The notes beneath the pieces were generated by a model. It was not told the DNA's origin and made no database searches. It saw only the letters and a list, made by a program, of their open reading frames with translations. The translations under genes and the position numbers were made by a program. Source: an uncultured Ruminiclostridium sp. (GTDB lineage Bacteria > Bacillota > Clostridia > Oscillospirales > Ruminococcaceae). Taken from it: DNA of 57,196 bases. Positions 21,167 to 28,830 of the stretch are shown in pieces (position 1 is the stretch's first letter; the number at the start of each line of letters is the position of its first letter). Location of the stretch: positions 1-57,196 of the forward strand of contig CANQXF010000016.1 in assembly GCA_947627695.1 (NCBI GenBank), read 5' to 3'.

Positions 21167-21651
21167 AAGACACTTTATATCAGATTGCAGACGAATATTT
21201 GAAAGCCTTTGGGGCAGTAACGGTCAATGAGCAGGGGGAGCTTGAGGGCTTTGAGTTGTTTGAAAACTTGGCCGGTGCGCTAGACGATAAGATTGATAAT
21301 GTTTGTCTGTTTATCAAATCGGAGATCGACCTCGCCAATGATATCAAAGAGAGGGCTGCTGAAATGATAGAGCGAGCGCAGCAGCACGCCAAGCGGGCAG
21401 AATGGTTTAAGAACTATCTAGCTAATCAAATGCAAGCGGTCGGAAAGACAGAGTTTGAGAGTGCCTTAAATCAAGTCAAATTCCGCAAGAGTGAGAGCGT
21501 GGATTATGATGAGAGCAAGCTGGCAGAGGATTGGTATATCACCAAAACCGAAAAAAGAGTGGACAAGGTAGCACTCAAAAAGGCTATCAAGGCAGGGCAA
21601 GAGGTCGAGGGTGCGTGGATAGTTGAAAAACAGAATATCCAGATTAAATAA
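21163..21651 (+). CDS. Siphovirus Gp157-like protein
   Basis: A 162-aa helical protein matching Sipho_Gp157 (LYQIADEYLKAF...IKSEIDLANDIKERAAEMIERAQQHAKRAEWFKNYLANQMQAVGK...FRKSESVDY). Proteins of this family occur with phage annealing proteins and have been linked to phage resistance in Streptococcus thermophilus. The annealing-protein gene follows 400 bp later. Confidence 0.87.
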   Translation: MKDTLYQIADEYLKAFGAVTVNEQGELEGFELFENLAGALDDKIDNVCLFIKSEIDLANDIKERAAEMIERAQQHAKRAEWFKNYLANQMQAVGKTEFESALNQVKFRKSESVDYDESKLAEDWYITKTEKRVDKVALKKAIKAGQEVEGAWIVEKQNIQIK

Positions 21652-21740
21652 TGCGCTTTAGGTAAAACCATAAGTGCGGCAGAATAAAACCCGTCAGAAC
21701 GGCTAAAATCGGCCTTAGAATTGATTTTGGGGGTGTAAAC

Positions 21741-22025
21741 ATGGAGTGGATAAGCGTTAAGGACAGGCTTCCAGATGATAGTGAACAGGACAAACACGGC
21801 GTTTTGATACACATAGAGGTTATTGAAACATACGGAAAGCACAAAGACCGAAAAGAGAAGTGGCACGATATTTTTGTCGGATATTATGATGGCAGAGAAT
21901 GGCAGACAAGTTATTGTTATGGGTGCGAATATGTTTCAAAAGCATTTGAAAAATTTCCAGATGAAACGTATGAGGTCACTCATTGGATGCTGCTGCCAGA
22001 ACCGCCGTCTGAGGGAAGGGGATAA
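21741..22025 (+). CDS. DUF551-domain protein
   Basis: A 94-aa protein with the DUF551 pattern: MEWISVKDRLPDD at the start, a YYDGREW middle and THWMLLPEPP at the end. It is one of three DUF551 loci here (others 31759, broken, and 32133). Its leader 21690-21728 carries the ACGGCTAAAATC/CTTAGAATTGAT element. Confidence 0.8.
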   Translation: MEWISVKDRLPDDSEQDKHGVLIHIEVIETYGKHKDRKEKWHDIFVGYYDGREWQTSYCYGCEYVSKAFEKFPDETYEVTHWMLLPEPPSEGRG

Positions 22026-22028
22026 ACA

Positions 22029-22583
22029 ATGCAATTCAGACTATTAACGCCAAATAATATTGAATTAAGGGTCGGAAGAACGTCAGACAAAACTACATCT
22101 TTCCTGCTGTACAAAGATGCCAGATGCGATATGGCAATACTTGATGCAACAGTAGGTGCTGAAAAATGGCAGAGACATCACTATGAACTAAAAGGCAATA
22201 TTTACTGCGAAGTTGGAATTTACTGCGAACAAAAAAATGGCTTTTCCGAATGGGTATGGAAAGGCGATTGCGGAAGTGAGGGGAACTACGAAAAGGCAAA
22301 AAGTGAAGCAAGCGACAGCTTCAAACGCGCTTGTGTATGCTGGGGTATCGGTAGGGAACTGTATACCGCTCCGAAGATTTTCATTCCGAACGAAAAGCTC
22401 TCGTTTGACGCAAGCGGCAAGTACTTGCAATCTGACCTTAAAGTGCAGAAGATAGCATATGATGCTAATCGTGCGATTATAGGCTTGATTATTACGGACT
22501 ATAAGACAGGCAAGCCTGTATATACGTATATGGTCAGAGAACCTAAAGAGAACAACGGAGACAGAGTTTTTGAGAGGGTATAA
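22029..22583 (+). CDS. Rad52-like (Sak-type) single-strand annealing protein
   Basis: A 184-aa protein with LLYKDARCDMAILDATVGAE, then WVWKGDCGSEGNYEKAKSEASDSFKRACVCWGIGRELYTAP, a pattern typical of Rad52/22-like phage recombinases. It would anneal ssDNA during recombination, together with SSB, Gp157 and RusA. Assignment to Sak rather than another annealing family is from memory of the motif. Confidence 0.72.
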   Translation: MQFRLLTPNNIELRVGRTSDKTTSFLLYKDARCDMAILDATVGAEKWQRHHYELKGNIYCEVGIYCEQKNGFSEWVWKGDCGSEGNYEKAKSEASDSFKRACVCWGIGRELYTAPKIFIPNEKLSFDASGKYLQSDLKVQKIAYDANRAIIGLIITDYKTGKPVYTYMVREPKENNGDRVFERV

Positions 22584-22585
22584 GC

Positions 22586-22929
22586 ATGGATAAAGAGCAA
22601 ACAGCAATCCAATGGTTACAAATGGCGGCTAGGTTGTCTTTGAAAAACTATAAACAGCAGCTTATGGTCATCTATAGCGGCGGCAAAGACAAAGAGGTTT
22701 TTTGCGTTATCCTAAGTACAAAGAAAACTATATTCGGACGTTTGACAAGATGCTTAAAGAGAGAAAGCGGCGCGAAATTGAAATGGGAGAGAAGTGGAAA
22801 GGCAATAACAAAAAGGTATGGAACACAGCGGAAGATGTATATCATTGGTGGATGGAAGACAAAGTATTATCAGGTCAGACTAACCTTGCAGACTTTATAA
22901 CAGATATAGGAGATATAGAAGACGTATGA
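22586..22929 (+). pseudogene. PAPS-reductase-like gene with internal deletion
   Basis: The N-terminal 38 residues read like phage PAPS-reductase/ATP-pyrophosphatase proteins (AIQWLQMAARLSLKNYKQQLMVIYSGGKDKEV, with the SGGKD P-loop). The normal C-terminus appears in another frame (YKENYIRTFDKMLKERKRR...DVYHWWMEDKVLSGQTNLADF, to 22929). About 150-200 central codons are missing, with a junction near 22697-22705. The enzyme cannot be functional. Confidence 0.78.
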
Positions 22930-23255
22930 GTAAAGATAGAGCATGGGGCTATGTTTATACACCGTCAGACGGTAGGAAACTTGCTTTTGTACCTAAAGAG
23001 GATAGCCCTGCATGTTTGATTTGCGGCAGACCTGCGGAACACAGACATCATGTTTTTTTCGGAACGGCGAACAGAAAAAAATCAGAGGAATACGGCATGG
23101 TCTCTTGGCTGTGCCGGGAATGTCATCAGGGGCGATGCGGCGCACATAACAACAGGGGCGTTGATTTAACACTCAAACAGAATTTTCAAGAGCTATTCGA
23201 GGAAACTAACACTAGGGAAGAATTTATCAAGATATTCGGCAAAAGTTATTTGTGA
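22926..23255 (+). CDS. HNH-like zinc-binding phage protein (copy 2)
   Basis: A 109-aa protein with CLICGRPAEHRHHVFFG and WLCRECHQGRCGAHN, and the tail LTLKQNFQELFEETNTREEFIKIFGKSYL. Same architecture as 12021-12347. Paralogues about 11 kb apart in one phage suggest internal duplication or separate acquisition. Probable DNA-processing role. Confidence 0.75.
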   Translation: MSKDRAWGYVYTPSDGRKLAFVPKEDSPACLICGRPAEHRHHVFFGTANRKKSEEYGMVSWLCRECHQGRCGAHNNRGVDLTLKQNFQELFEETNTREEFIKIFGKSYL

Positions 23256-23267
23256 CAGGTGATAAAA

Positions 23268-23486
23268 ATGGACGAGTTTATTAAGGAAACGAAGATGTAT
23301 ACAGACGAGGTTATCGAAACTGTCTTGGGCAAAAAGAAAGCTACTGATATTGTGCCTTTATCAGAGGTGAGAAAAGTGGTATTTTTATTGCTTATGTCCC
23401 ATTCGTTTGTGGTCGAACCCTCTGACCGGCACAAAAAGGCTGTGCAAAACATGGACCTTTCGGAGCTGGAGAACTTTAATTGGTGA
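23268..23486 (+). CDS. Hypothetical protein, paralogue of next gene
   Basis: A 72-aa protein (TDEVIETVLGKKKATDIVPLSEVRKVVFLLLMSH). ATG 23268 is chosen with AGGTGAT upstream. The core matches the next protein (TDKIICDTFGDVKNNDLVPIREVRKLVRCQVLTH), so the pair is a tandem duplication. Confidence 0.65.
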   Translation: MDEFIKETKMYTDEVIETVLGKKKATDIVPLSEVRKVVFLLLMSHSFVVEPSDRHKKAVQNMDLSELENFNW

Positions 23487-23493
23487 GGTAACT

Positions 23494-23733
23494 ATGGATT
23501 TAACCAAAATATTAGATGAGATATTGCCAACCCCTGAATTAGTTGAAGCGGTAGACAAGACGACCGACAAAATAATATGTGATACTTTTGGCGATGTCAA
23601 AAATAATGATTTAGTACCGATAAGAGAAGTTAGAAAATTGGTCAGGTGTCAGGTATTAACTCATTTACAATGTTTAGAGTTAGAGTTAGACCATCAGAAA
23701 GCTATACATGATGAAGATTGCGGAGGTTGGTAA
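23494..23733 (+). CDS. Hypothetical protein, paralogue of previous gene
   Basis: A 79-aa protein sharing the VPxxEVRKxV core with its neighbour. TGAGGT precedes ATG 23494. The stop overlaps the next start (TAATG). Function unknown. Confidence 0.65.
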   Translation: MDLTKILDEILPTPELVEAVDKTTDKIICDTFGDVKNNDLVPIREVRKLVRCQVLTHLQCLELELDHQKAIHDEDCGGW

Positions 23734-23936
23734 TGAATTTTGTTGTTCTTGTTTTGCTTATTTTTGTTGTTCTTGTTTTGCTTATTGCCGTTATTCTTGA
23801 AGTTTTGGGAGTAATATTTAGGTCGGAAAAATTGTTGACCGTGGCGGTAGCTTTGGCTTTTACGTGCGGAGCGATTGCATTTACAAATGTTTTCTTGCTG
23901 TTAGCAAGGGCGTGTTTTGCGAATTTAGGAGGATAA
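23733..23936 (+). CDS. Small membrane protein with internal repeat
   Basis: A 67-aa protein with two hydrophobic segments (about 2-25 and 35-58). The first is encoded by a perfect tandem 24-bp repeat (about 23739-23785) giving VVLVLLIF then VVLVLLIA. GGAGG lies upstream. Function unknown. Confidence 0.65.
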   Translation: MNFVVLVLLIFVVLVLLIAVILEVLGVIFRSEKLLTVAVALAFTCGAIAFTNVFLLLARACFANLGG

Positions 23937-23937
23937 C

Positions 23938-24573
23938 ATGGACTCTGACTACGAACGGAATGTGAAAAGGTACTTTTTTCTTAGCGGTGCAAGCCTTGCC
24001 GGAACATCACCTACAAGAGAGCGAGCAGAGCATGACTTCTACGCTACGCCATTTAGCACTACAAGGGCGATATTAGATGCAGAGCCGTTAGAGGGTTCAA
24101 TACTAGAACCAGCGGCAGGAGAAGGCCATATAAGCGTCATTCTAAAAGAGAGATACCCTGATAACGAAATAGTATCGACTGAACTTGTAAGCAGGGCTGA
24201 TGAGTTCGATTGTAACATACAGTATGGCATCGACTTTCTCAAGCACGACTATGGCCGGAAATTTGATAATGTGATAACAAACCCGCCGTTTTCATTGGCT
24301 AAAGAATTTATCGAAAAGGCCCTGTGCATAGCGCGGAAAAAGGCTATCTTTTTTGCCAAAATTCAACTGCTAGAGGGAGAGACCCGCTATCCGCTTTTTC
24401 ATCACAACCCGCCAGCAAGAATATATGTGTTTACTAGAAGACAAAACCCTTGGAGAAATGGCAGCCCGGTTGACGAAAAGGGGCATAAATGGTCTAGTAC
24501 AATGTGCTTTGCATGGTTTGTCTGGGAGACTGGGTATTACGGCGATCCGATTATCAAGTGGTTATGGAGGTGA
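23938..24573 (+). CDS. N6-adenine DNA methyltransferase
   Basis: A 211-aa class I methyltransferase with SAM motif EPAAGEGH (57-64) and catalytic NPPF (115-118). The start region has the DFYATP pattern common in phage adenine methylases. Third DNA methyltransferase locus in this genome. It may guard against host restriction; the target site cannot be read from sequence. Confidence 0.87.
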   Translation: MDSDYERNVKRYFFLSGASLAGTSPTRERAEHDFYATPFSTTRAILDAEPLEGSILEPAAGEGHISVILKERYPDNEIVSTELVSRADEFDCNIQYGIDFLKHDYGRKFDNVITNPPFSLAKEFIEKALCIARKKAIFFAKIQLLEGETRYPLFHHNPPARIYVFTRRQNPWRNGSPVDEKGHKWSSTMCFAWFVWETGYYGDPIIKWLWR

Positions 24574-24577
24574 AAAT

Positions 24578-24811
24578 ATGGGCGAAGAAATAGTAGAAAC
24601 TGCCAAGATTGTAGGAAATGTTGTCATAGAAACCATAGTAGATTGGCTTATTACTGTTGTCATGTTCAGGGCAATAACTGCTCTGTGTTTTGGTTTCGAC
24701 TTGGGCTTAGATGTAGCAACGGGCGTGTGGGGCATATTGAAAATATTGGAATATAGGTTAGAATGGCTGGAACTTAAGTTTCGCAAGGAAAAAGAACAAA
24801 GAGAGGAGTGA
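24578..24811 (+). CDS. Small membrane protein
   Basis: A 77-aa protein with one or two hydrophobic helices (about 12-55) and a basic C-terminus. GGAGGTG precedes ATG 24578. Function unknown. Confidence 0.6.
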   Translation: MGEEIVETAKIVGNVVIETIVDWLITVVMFRAITALCFGFDLGLDVATGVWGILKILEYRLEWLELKFRKEKEQREE

Positions 24812-24815
24812 GACT

Positions 24816-25160
24816 ATGGGCGAAAAAATTGAAAACGACATTCTATATACCATAAATGAGCATGGCGAACTTAAAGAGATTGACAGGACACATAAATTTC
24901 CAAAATTTAATAACATCGCCGAGGAAAACGATGAACATGAACACGGTTTCGACTTTGATGCGGAAATGACTTGTGAACTAAGTCCGACAAGACTGACTAG
25001 AATAAAAATGTGGTGGTGGAATATCAAGGGTTTGTTAAAGCAGAAGTTTTGTAAGCACGACTGGTTAATTTCAGATCGCTTTGGATTTCTTTTTTGCAGG
25101 AAGTGCTATTTAATAAAATTTCCATATGAGGTAAAAAAAGAAAGGAGTAAGGAAAAATGA
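24816..25160 (+). CDS. Hypothetical protein with possible zinc knuckle
   Basis: A 114-aa protein. The C-terminal part reads FCKHDW...RFGFLFCRKCYLIKF, a possible Cys/His zinc site. The first 60 residues are acidic with HEHGFDFD. No family recognised. Confidence 0.6.
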   Translation: MGEKIENDILYTINEHGELKEIDRTHKFPKFNNIAEENDEHEHGFDFDAEMTCELSPTRLTRIKMWWWNIKGLLKQKFCKHDWLISDRFGFLFCRKCYLIKFPYEVKKERSKEK

Positions 25161-25441
25161 GTGGCGGTTATATGAATTACATCTGTTTTCAGATCGAGGA
25201 GGAAGCTGTACACCTGCAAGATAGCGAAATGGAGGCTTTAGCCAGAGATTTAGCGACTGTCTATCATGATGCGGAATGGTGGCATAGTGGTGACATTGAA
25301 GAAGATAGTTATCGCGATACTGTAAGAAAGTTCAAAAAGAAATGGTTTAAGGGAAATAGAACCGAAAGGCTCAAGGGGTATATAGACGAAGAATTTAACA
25401 GCTGTAAAGAACGGTGTATGAAGATGCTGGGGGAGGTATAA
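25157..25441 (+). CDS. Hypothetical protein
   Basis: A 94-aa protein (YICFQIEEEAVHLQDSEMEALARDLATVYHDAEWWHSGDI...). The ATGA overlap with its neighbour supports it. An AGGAGTAAGG site lies upstream. Function unknown. Confidence 0.6.
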   Translation: MSGGYMNYICFQIEEEAVHLQDSEMEALARDLATVYHDAEWWHSGDIEEDSYRDTVRKFKKKWFKGNRTERLKGYIDEEFNSCKERCMKMLGEV

Positions 25442-25443
25442 GC

Positions 25444-25614
25444 ATGGACAAAACACATTCTGCAAGCCGTTTTGCAATCTGGCAGGAAGAATATATAAAC
25501 GATATGCACAAAAGAAAAGAACACGACAAAGATTTTGTCATAATTCAAATAGAACCGTGCTATGCGGATAAGTTTATTGTGGAGGTGATACACAGAGATG
25601 TATACCGGGGATAA
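25444..25614 (+). CDS. Small hypothetical protein
   Basis: A 56-aa protein (MDKTHSASRFAIWQEEYINDMHKRKEHD...). GGGGGAGG precedes ATG 25444, and it overlaps the next gene by 17 bases. Function unknown. Confidence 0.55.
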   Translation: MDKTHSASRFAIWQEEYINDMHKRKEHDKDFVIIQIEPCYADKFIVEVIHRDVYRG

Positions 25615-26191
25615 ACTACCCACATTGTTTGAGAAGAAAAACGGCATAGCCATAAACCGGGTGACAAGGGGCTGCGAGTGGGTCTTGGAGGGCGAGGGTG
25701 AAGCGACTGTTCAACTAGACGGAGAATGTTGCGCTATTATGAATGGGCTGCTCTATAAAAGAAAAGACAAAGAGTGGGTCAAGTGCAAGAGAAACAACCC
25801 GGAAGATGAGAGATATTGGCTGGCATATGATCATATGGTGCGGATACGCGATAATGTTTTTAGATTGACACAGGATAAGTCAGTATATGACCGTATTGGA
25901 GACAACACATACGAAGCTATCGGCCTACATTTCAAAGGCAACCCTTATAACTTTCCAAAAGATTTATTGGTAAGGCATGGACTTGATAAGATACGCCCAG
26001 AAAGAACTTTTAAGGGCATACGCGACTATCTCAAAGACCATAAGATAGAGGGCATAGTATTCTGGTATATGGAAGAGCCGAGATGCAAGATAAAGCGAAG
26101 CGACTTTGGCTTTGAATGGCCGCCACAATCTTGGCAATATCTTAAAAGAGAGCGACTATGGTCGGACAGCACCAAAGACTATGAATCGTAA
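25598..26191 (+). CDS. RNA-ligase-like nucleotidyltransferase with altered active site
   Basis: A 197-aa protein resembling phage RNA ligase/DUF5565 proteins: GCEWVLEGEGEATVQLDGECC (25-45), LYKR, GLHFKGNPYNF, IEGIVFWY and CKIKRSDFGFEWP (motif-V-like KIK). The catalytic Lys of the KxDG motif is Gln39 (VQLDG), so self-adenylation should fail. It is the last gene before the small terminase. It may be a dead paralogue or a binding protein. Confidence 0.72.
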   Translation: MYTGDKLPTLFEKKNGIAINRVTRGCEWVLEGEGEATVQLDGECCAIMNGLLYKRKDKEWVKCKRNNPEDERYWLAYDHMVRIRDNVFRLTQDKSVYDRIGDNTYEAIGLHFKGNPYNFPKDLLVRHGLDKIRPERTFKGIRDYLKDHKIEGIVFWYMEEPRCKIKRSDFGFEWPPQSWQYLKRERLWSDSTKDYES

Positions 26192-26256
26192 ACGACTTTT
26201 GGAGCGAAAGTAGGAGAAAAAAATTAAAAGAAAAGAGAAAGAGGGGGAGACTATAA

Positions 26257-26814
26257 ATGCCAGAAGATAATAATAAACCTTATAAAGAAACAGGTAGAGG
26301 AGGAAAAGACAATTATCATAATAGTAAAAGAAACTTTATAAAAACAGAAGAACAAAGAGAGGTAGCAAAAAAGTTATTAAGAGAAACTTTGGTAGCCTAT
26401 AGAAAACCTAAAGTACATAATGACGAAGAATTAGCAGAGAGATTAGATGAGTATTTTAAGTGGTGTTCAACTGACGGAGTGATACCCACAGTAGAGGAAA
26501 TGTGTTTATATACTGGGTATGCTATACAGACTGTATGGGCTTGGGAAAGCGGAACTAAGCAGGGGTTCAGCCCACAAACTGGAGAGATTATTAAAAAGGC
26601 TAAGAACTTTATGAGGTCTTTTGACGCTAAATTAGTGACTGCCGGAGAGTTAAATTTCCTGACTTATTGTTTTCGAGCAAAGAACTATTACGGTATGCAA
26701 GATAAGCAAGAGATCGTTGTCAACCCCACCTCTCCTTTGGGTGAACTCAAGGATAAAGAAGCCCTTAGAAAACGCATCGAAGCCAGCGTTACAGATGACA
26801 TCATGGACGTGTAA
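26257..26814 (+). CDS. terS: Terminase small subunit
   Basis: A 185-aa protein with an N-terminal helix-turn-helix (VHNDEELAERLDEYFKWCSTDGVIPTVEEMCLYTGYAIQTVWAW) and the typical IIKKAKNFMRSFDAKLVTAGELNFLTYCFRAKNYYGMQDKQE. It recognises phage DNA and starts packaging. Its partner terL lies 6.5 kb away, an unusual separation. Confidence 0.85.
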   Translation: MPEDNNKPYKETGRGGKDNYHNSKRNFIKTEEQREVAKKLLRETLVAYRKPKVHNDEELAERLDEYFKWCSTDGVIPTVEEMCLYTGYAIQTVWAWESGTKQGFSPQTGEIIKKAKNFMRSFDAKLVTAGELNFLTYCFRAKNYYGMQDKQEIVVNPTSPLGELKDKEALRKRIEASVTDDIMDV

Positions 26815-27014
26815 CGACTATCGACTATATTTATAGTATTCGTAAAACCCGCCTTTAGACCGACTAATTTTTACAATCTATACTATAAATATGATTTTCG
26901 ACTATCGACTATATATCGACTTTCAAACGACTATCGACTATGAAACGACTATGAAATCCAAACGACTATGTAACGACTTTCGACTTTGAAAAATTTTTAC
27001 GACTATTACGACTA
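26815..27014 (+). repeat. CGACT iteron array
   Basis: CGACT occurs 14 times on one strand: 26815, 26822, 26861, 26899, 26906, 26917, 26928, 26935, 26946, 26963, 26974, 26981, 27000 and 27009. Most spacings are 7 or 11. No reading frame is present. It could be a packaging (pac) site for TerS, whose gene ends at its left edge, or replication iterons. Confidence 0.75.
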
Positions 27015-27025
27015 TGGAGGAGAAT

Positions 27026-27316
27026 ATGACAACACCGCTAAGAGCCATTCGGGCAAAATGCGTTGATTGCTGCGGTGGCTCTAAAGCCGAACCGAAAACC
27101 TGCACGGCGCAAGGCTGCCCGCTTTGGGCTTTTCGATCTGGTCACAACCCGAACAGAAAAAAGCCCGCAGGAGCGGCGCAAGCATCAGAAAAGGCAGAAC
27201 AGCCCGAACGCAAGCCAAAACAAGCCCAAAAGCTGATAAAACCGCCGGAAAAGGCCAACAAAACAAGCCCCAAGCCGGCGGGAAAGAAAAGCCATGAAAG
27301 GCAAAATCAATTTTAA
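27026..27316 (+). CDS. Cys-motif phage protein with Lys/Pro tail
   Basis: A 96-aa protein. The start region (RAIRAKCVDCCGGSKAEPKTC...CPLWAFRSGHNP) is a conserved Cys-rich module in Bacillota phages, probably zinc-binding. The remaining 55 residues are Lys/Pro/Ala-rich low complexity. ATG 27026 is preferred because GGAGG precedes it. Function unknown. Confidence 0.72.
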   Translation: MTTPLRAIRAKCVDCCGGSKAEPKTCTAQGCPLWAFRSGHNPNRKKPAGAAQASEKAEQPERKPKQAQKLIKPPEKANKTSPKPAGKKSHERQNQF

Positions 27317-27423
27317 GGCCGTTTTTGGCCGTTCTGGCAAGAGTTATTTGTCTTAATATGTAGTTATACCAAAAGCAGGATAAAAGCCAACACAAGCCAA
27401 AATTGCCAGTAATCAAAGCATAA

Positions 27424-27458
27424 GAAAAGCCGCCCCAAATAGGAGCGGCTATATTCTT
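27424..27458. terminator. Terminator between convergent genes
   Basis: Arms 27428-27436 and 27442-27450 pair; the reverse strand has a perfect stem with one G-T followed by TTTTC. It ends the leftward block 27472-29023 and may also stop rightward transcripts. Confidence 0.75.
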
Positions 27459-27471
27459 TTTATGTTCGGTT

Positions 27472-27873
27472 TTATTCCTCGTTCTCGTCGTTATCGTCGG
27501 CAATATCCAGCCGCCAGCCCTCTTGCCCTCGCACGGTGCAGCCGCGGCGGGCTAAGCTGTCCCGCGTAAACTCGCTAAGCGGGGCAAATGCCCAGATGTC
27601 GCCGCCGCTCTGCCATTCGTCCTTCTCGTTGTAGACGTTTTCGGCAATGTATACTTCGACAACGGCAAACCAGAGTTTCCCGCCGTGAGGGCGAAGGGGC
27701 GTTATTTCTGCGCCGTATTTTGCGAGGGCCTTTCTGGCCTCCTCTAAGTCGCTAAAGCGTTCCAGCGTCTCCGGGGCTTGATCTCGCTCGTCAAGCGTGC
27801 AACCTTCGTATACGTTTTTGACGCCAAGCCGCTCGGCCTCGTTCTTGACGATCTCATATTTTTTGACTAGCAT
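27472..27873 (-). CDS. Accessory protein of the reverse-strand block
   Basis: A 133-aa protein (VKKYEIVKNEAERLGVKNVYEGCTLDERDQAPETLERFSDLEEARKAL...). It ends in an acidic DDNDENEE tail. AAGGGGG lies upstream on the reverse strand. Similar small proteins occur in Bacillota conjugative elements; function unknown. Confidence 0.65.
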   Translation of the reverse strand: MLVKKYEIVKNEAERLGVKNVYEGCTLDERDQAPETLERFSDLEEARKALAKYGAEITPLRPHGGKLWFAVVEVYIAENVYNEKDEWQSGGDIWAFAPLSEFTRDSLARRGCTVRGQEGWRLDIADDNDENEE

Positions 27874-27989
27874 TTTTTAATCCCCCTTTTAGCCTAGTAT
27901 AACATTTAACTGCGTTTTGCGCAATCTAAAATTATAAGTATAGGCAACAAAAATAAGCTAATTAAAATCATTATGTTGCACTCCATTGT

Positions 27990-28175
27990 TTATATTTCCA
28001 TGCCGGCAAAGCTACGCATTTCTGCCGCTAATTCTTCCGGCGTGCTGGCCCATTTTTCAAGCCATTTGTCAAAATGATATGCAAGATAACATTCCAGGTT
28101 ATCAAGGTTTTCCGGCTTGCTTGCTATCTCGCGGATAGCTTCAACAAATATTTTTGCTTCTTCGGTGCATTTCAT
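27990..28175 (-). CDS. Small accessory protein
   Basis: A 61-aa protein (MKCTEEAKIFVEAIREIASKPENLDNLECYL...). The start at 28175 is preferred over 28190 because GGAGGT is 7 bases upstream. Part of the leftward operon. Function unknown. Confidence 0.6.
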   Translation of the reverse strand: MKCTEEAKIFVEAIREIASKPENLDNLECYLAYHFDKWLEKWASTPEELAAEMRSFAGMEI

Positions 28176-28180
28176 CGGTT

Positions 28181-28381
28181 TTACCTCCATTCTCCACGCT
28201 CAATAATGTTGTTCGGGTACTTGCGATTGTTGCGGTAAAATGTTGCTGTGTGCTGGCCGTCTGTGACGGTCATAACATCAAACGGATTAAATCGGTTGTT
28301 TGCTATCGTGGACGCCTTGCGCTTTAATGCTGGCATTGTGGCCGCTGTGATTTTGTGGCCGTATATCGTGGCTGTAAACAT
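28181..28381 (-). CDS. Small accessory protein
   Basis: A 66-aa basic protein (MFTATIYGHKITAATMPALKRKASTIANNRFNPFDVMTV). Two bases after the acidic gene at 28384 (reading leftward). Function unknown. Confidence 0.6.
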   Translation of the reverse strand: MFTATIYGHKITAATMPALKRKASTIANNRFNPFDVMTVTDGQHTATFYRNNRKYPNNIIERGEWR

Positions 28382-28383
28382 TG

Positions 28384-28767
28384 TTATTCCCCCTCTTCTT
28401 CGTGAGCTGCGCTAAACTCGTCTTCTATCTCGTCCAGCGCGTTCCCGATTGCTTGCGACAAGAGATAGCAGCGAATTGTTACATCACAATATTCTGCGCC
28501 ATTTTTTACCGCCTCGCCCATATCCCGCCCGAACTCCTCGCAAGCCTCTTCCAGTAAGTCCATGTTGTGGGCAATATATTCTTCGGCTTGCCATGTGCTG
28601 AATGTGTAACTGCCGCTTGCGTTCCCTGTCACGCCGTCCACAGTCCACAGATTTTCGTTCAAATATTCTTCCAATTCTTCGATCGTGTCAAATTCTTCAA
28701 GGTTTAATTCATCATGAATATAAGCTAGAATATCGTTTGTTTCTTCGGACAAATAATCGTATGTCAT
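28384..28767 (-). CDS. Acidic protein of a mobile-element family
   Basis: A 127-aa, strongly acidic protein with VDGVTGNASGSYTFSTWQAEEYIAHNMDLLEEA...EYCDVTIRCYLLSQAI. I recall the same pattern in accessory regions of Bacillota conjugative elements near antirestriction genes. ATG 28767 is chosen because GGAGGC precedes it. The charge would suit a DNA mimic, but this is only inference. Confidence 0.68.
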   Translation of the reverse strand: MTYDYLSEETNDILAYIHDELNLEEFDTIEELEEYLNENLWTVDGVTGNASGSYTFSTWQAEEYIAHNMDLLEEACEEFGRDMGEAVKNGAEYCDVTIRCYLLSQAIGNALDEIEDEFSAAHEEEGE

Positions 28768-28800
28768 TTTTGTTTGCCTCCTTATTGGGTTTTGTAGGGT

Positions 28801-28830
28801 GGCCGCTGGAGTGTTCCGGCGGCCTTTTTT
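28801..28830 (+). terminator. Rightward terminator inside the leftward operon
   Basis: GGCCGCTGGA (28801-28810) pairs with TCCGGCGGCC (28815-28824, one G-T), followed by six T on the plus strand. It lies between two reverse-strand genes and overlaps the stop of 28829, so it should stop only antisense transcription from the left. Confidence 0.65.
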
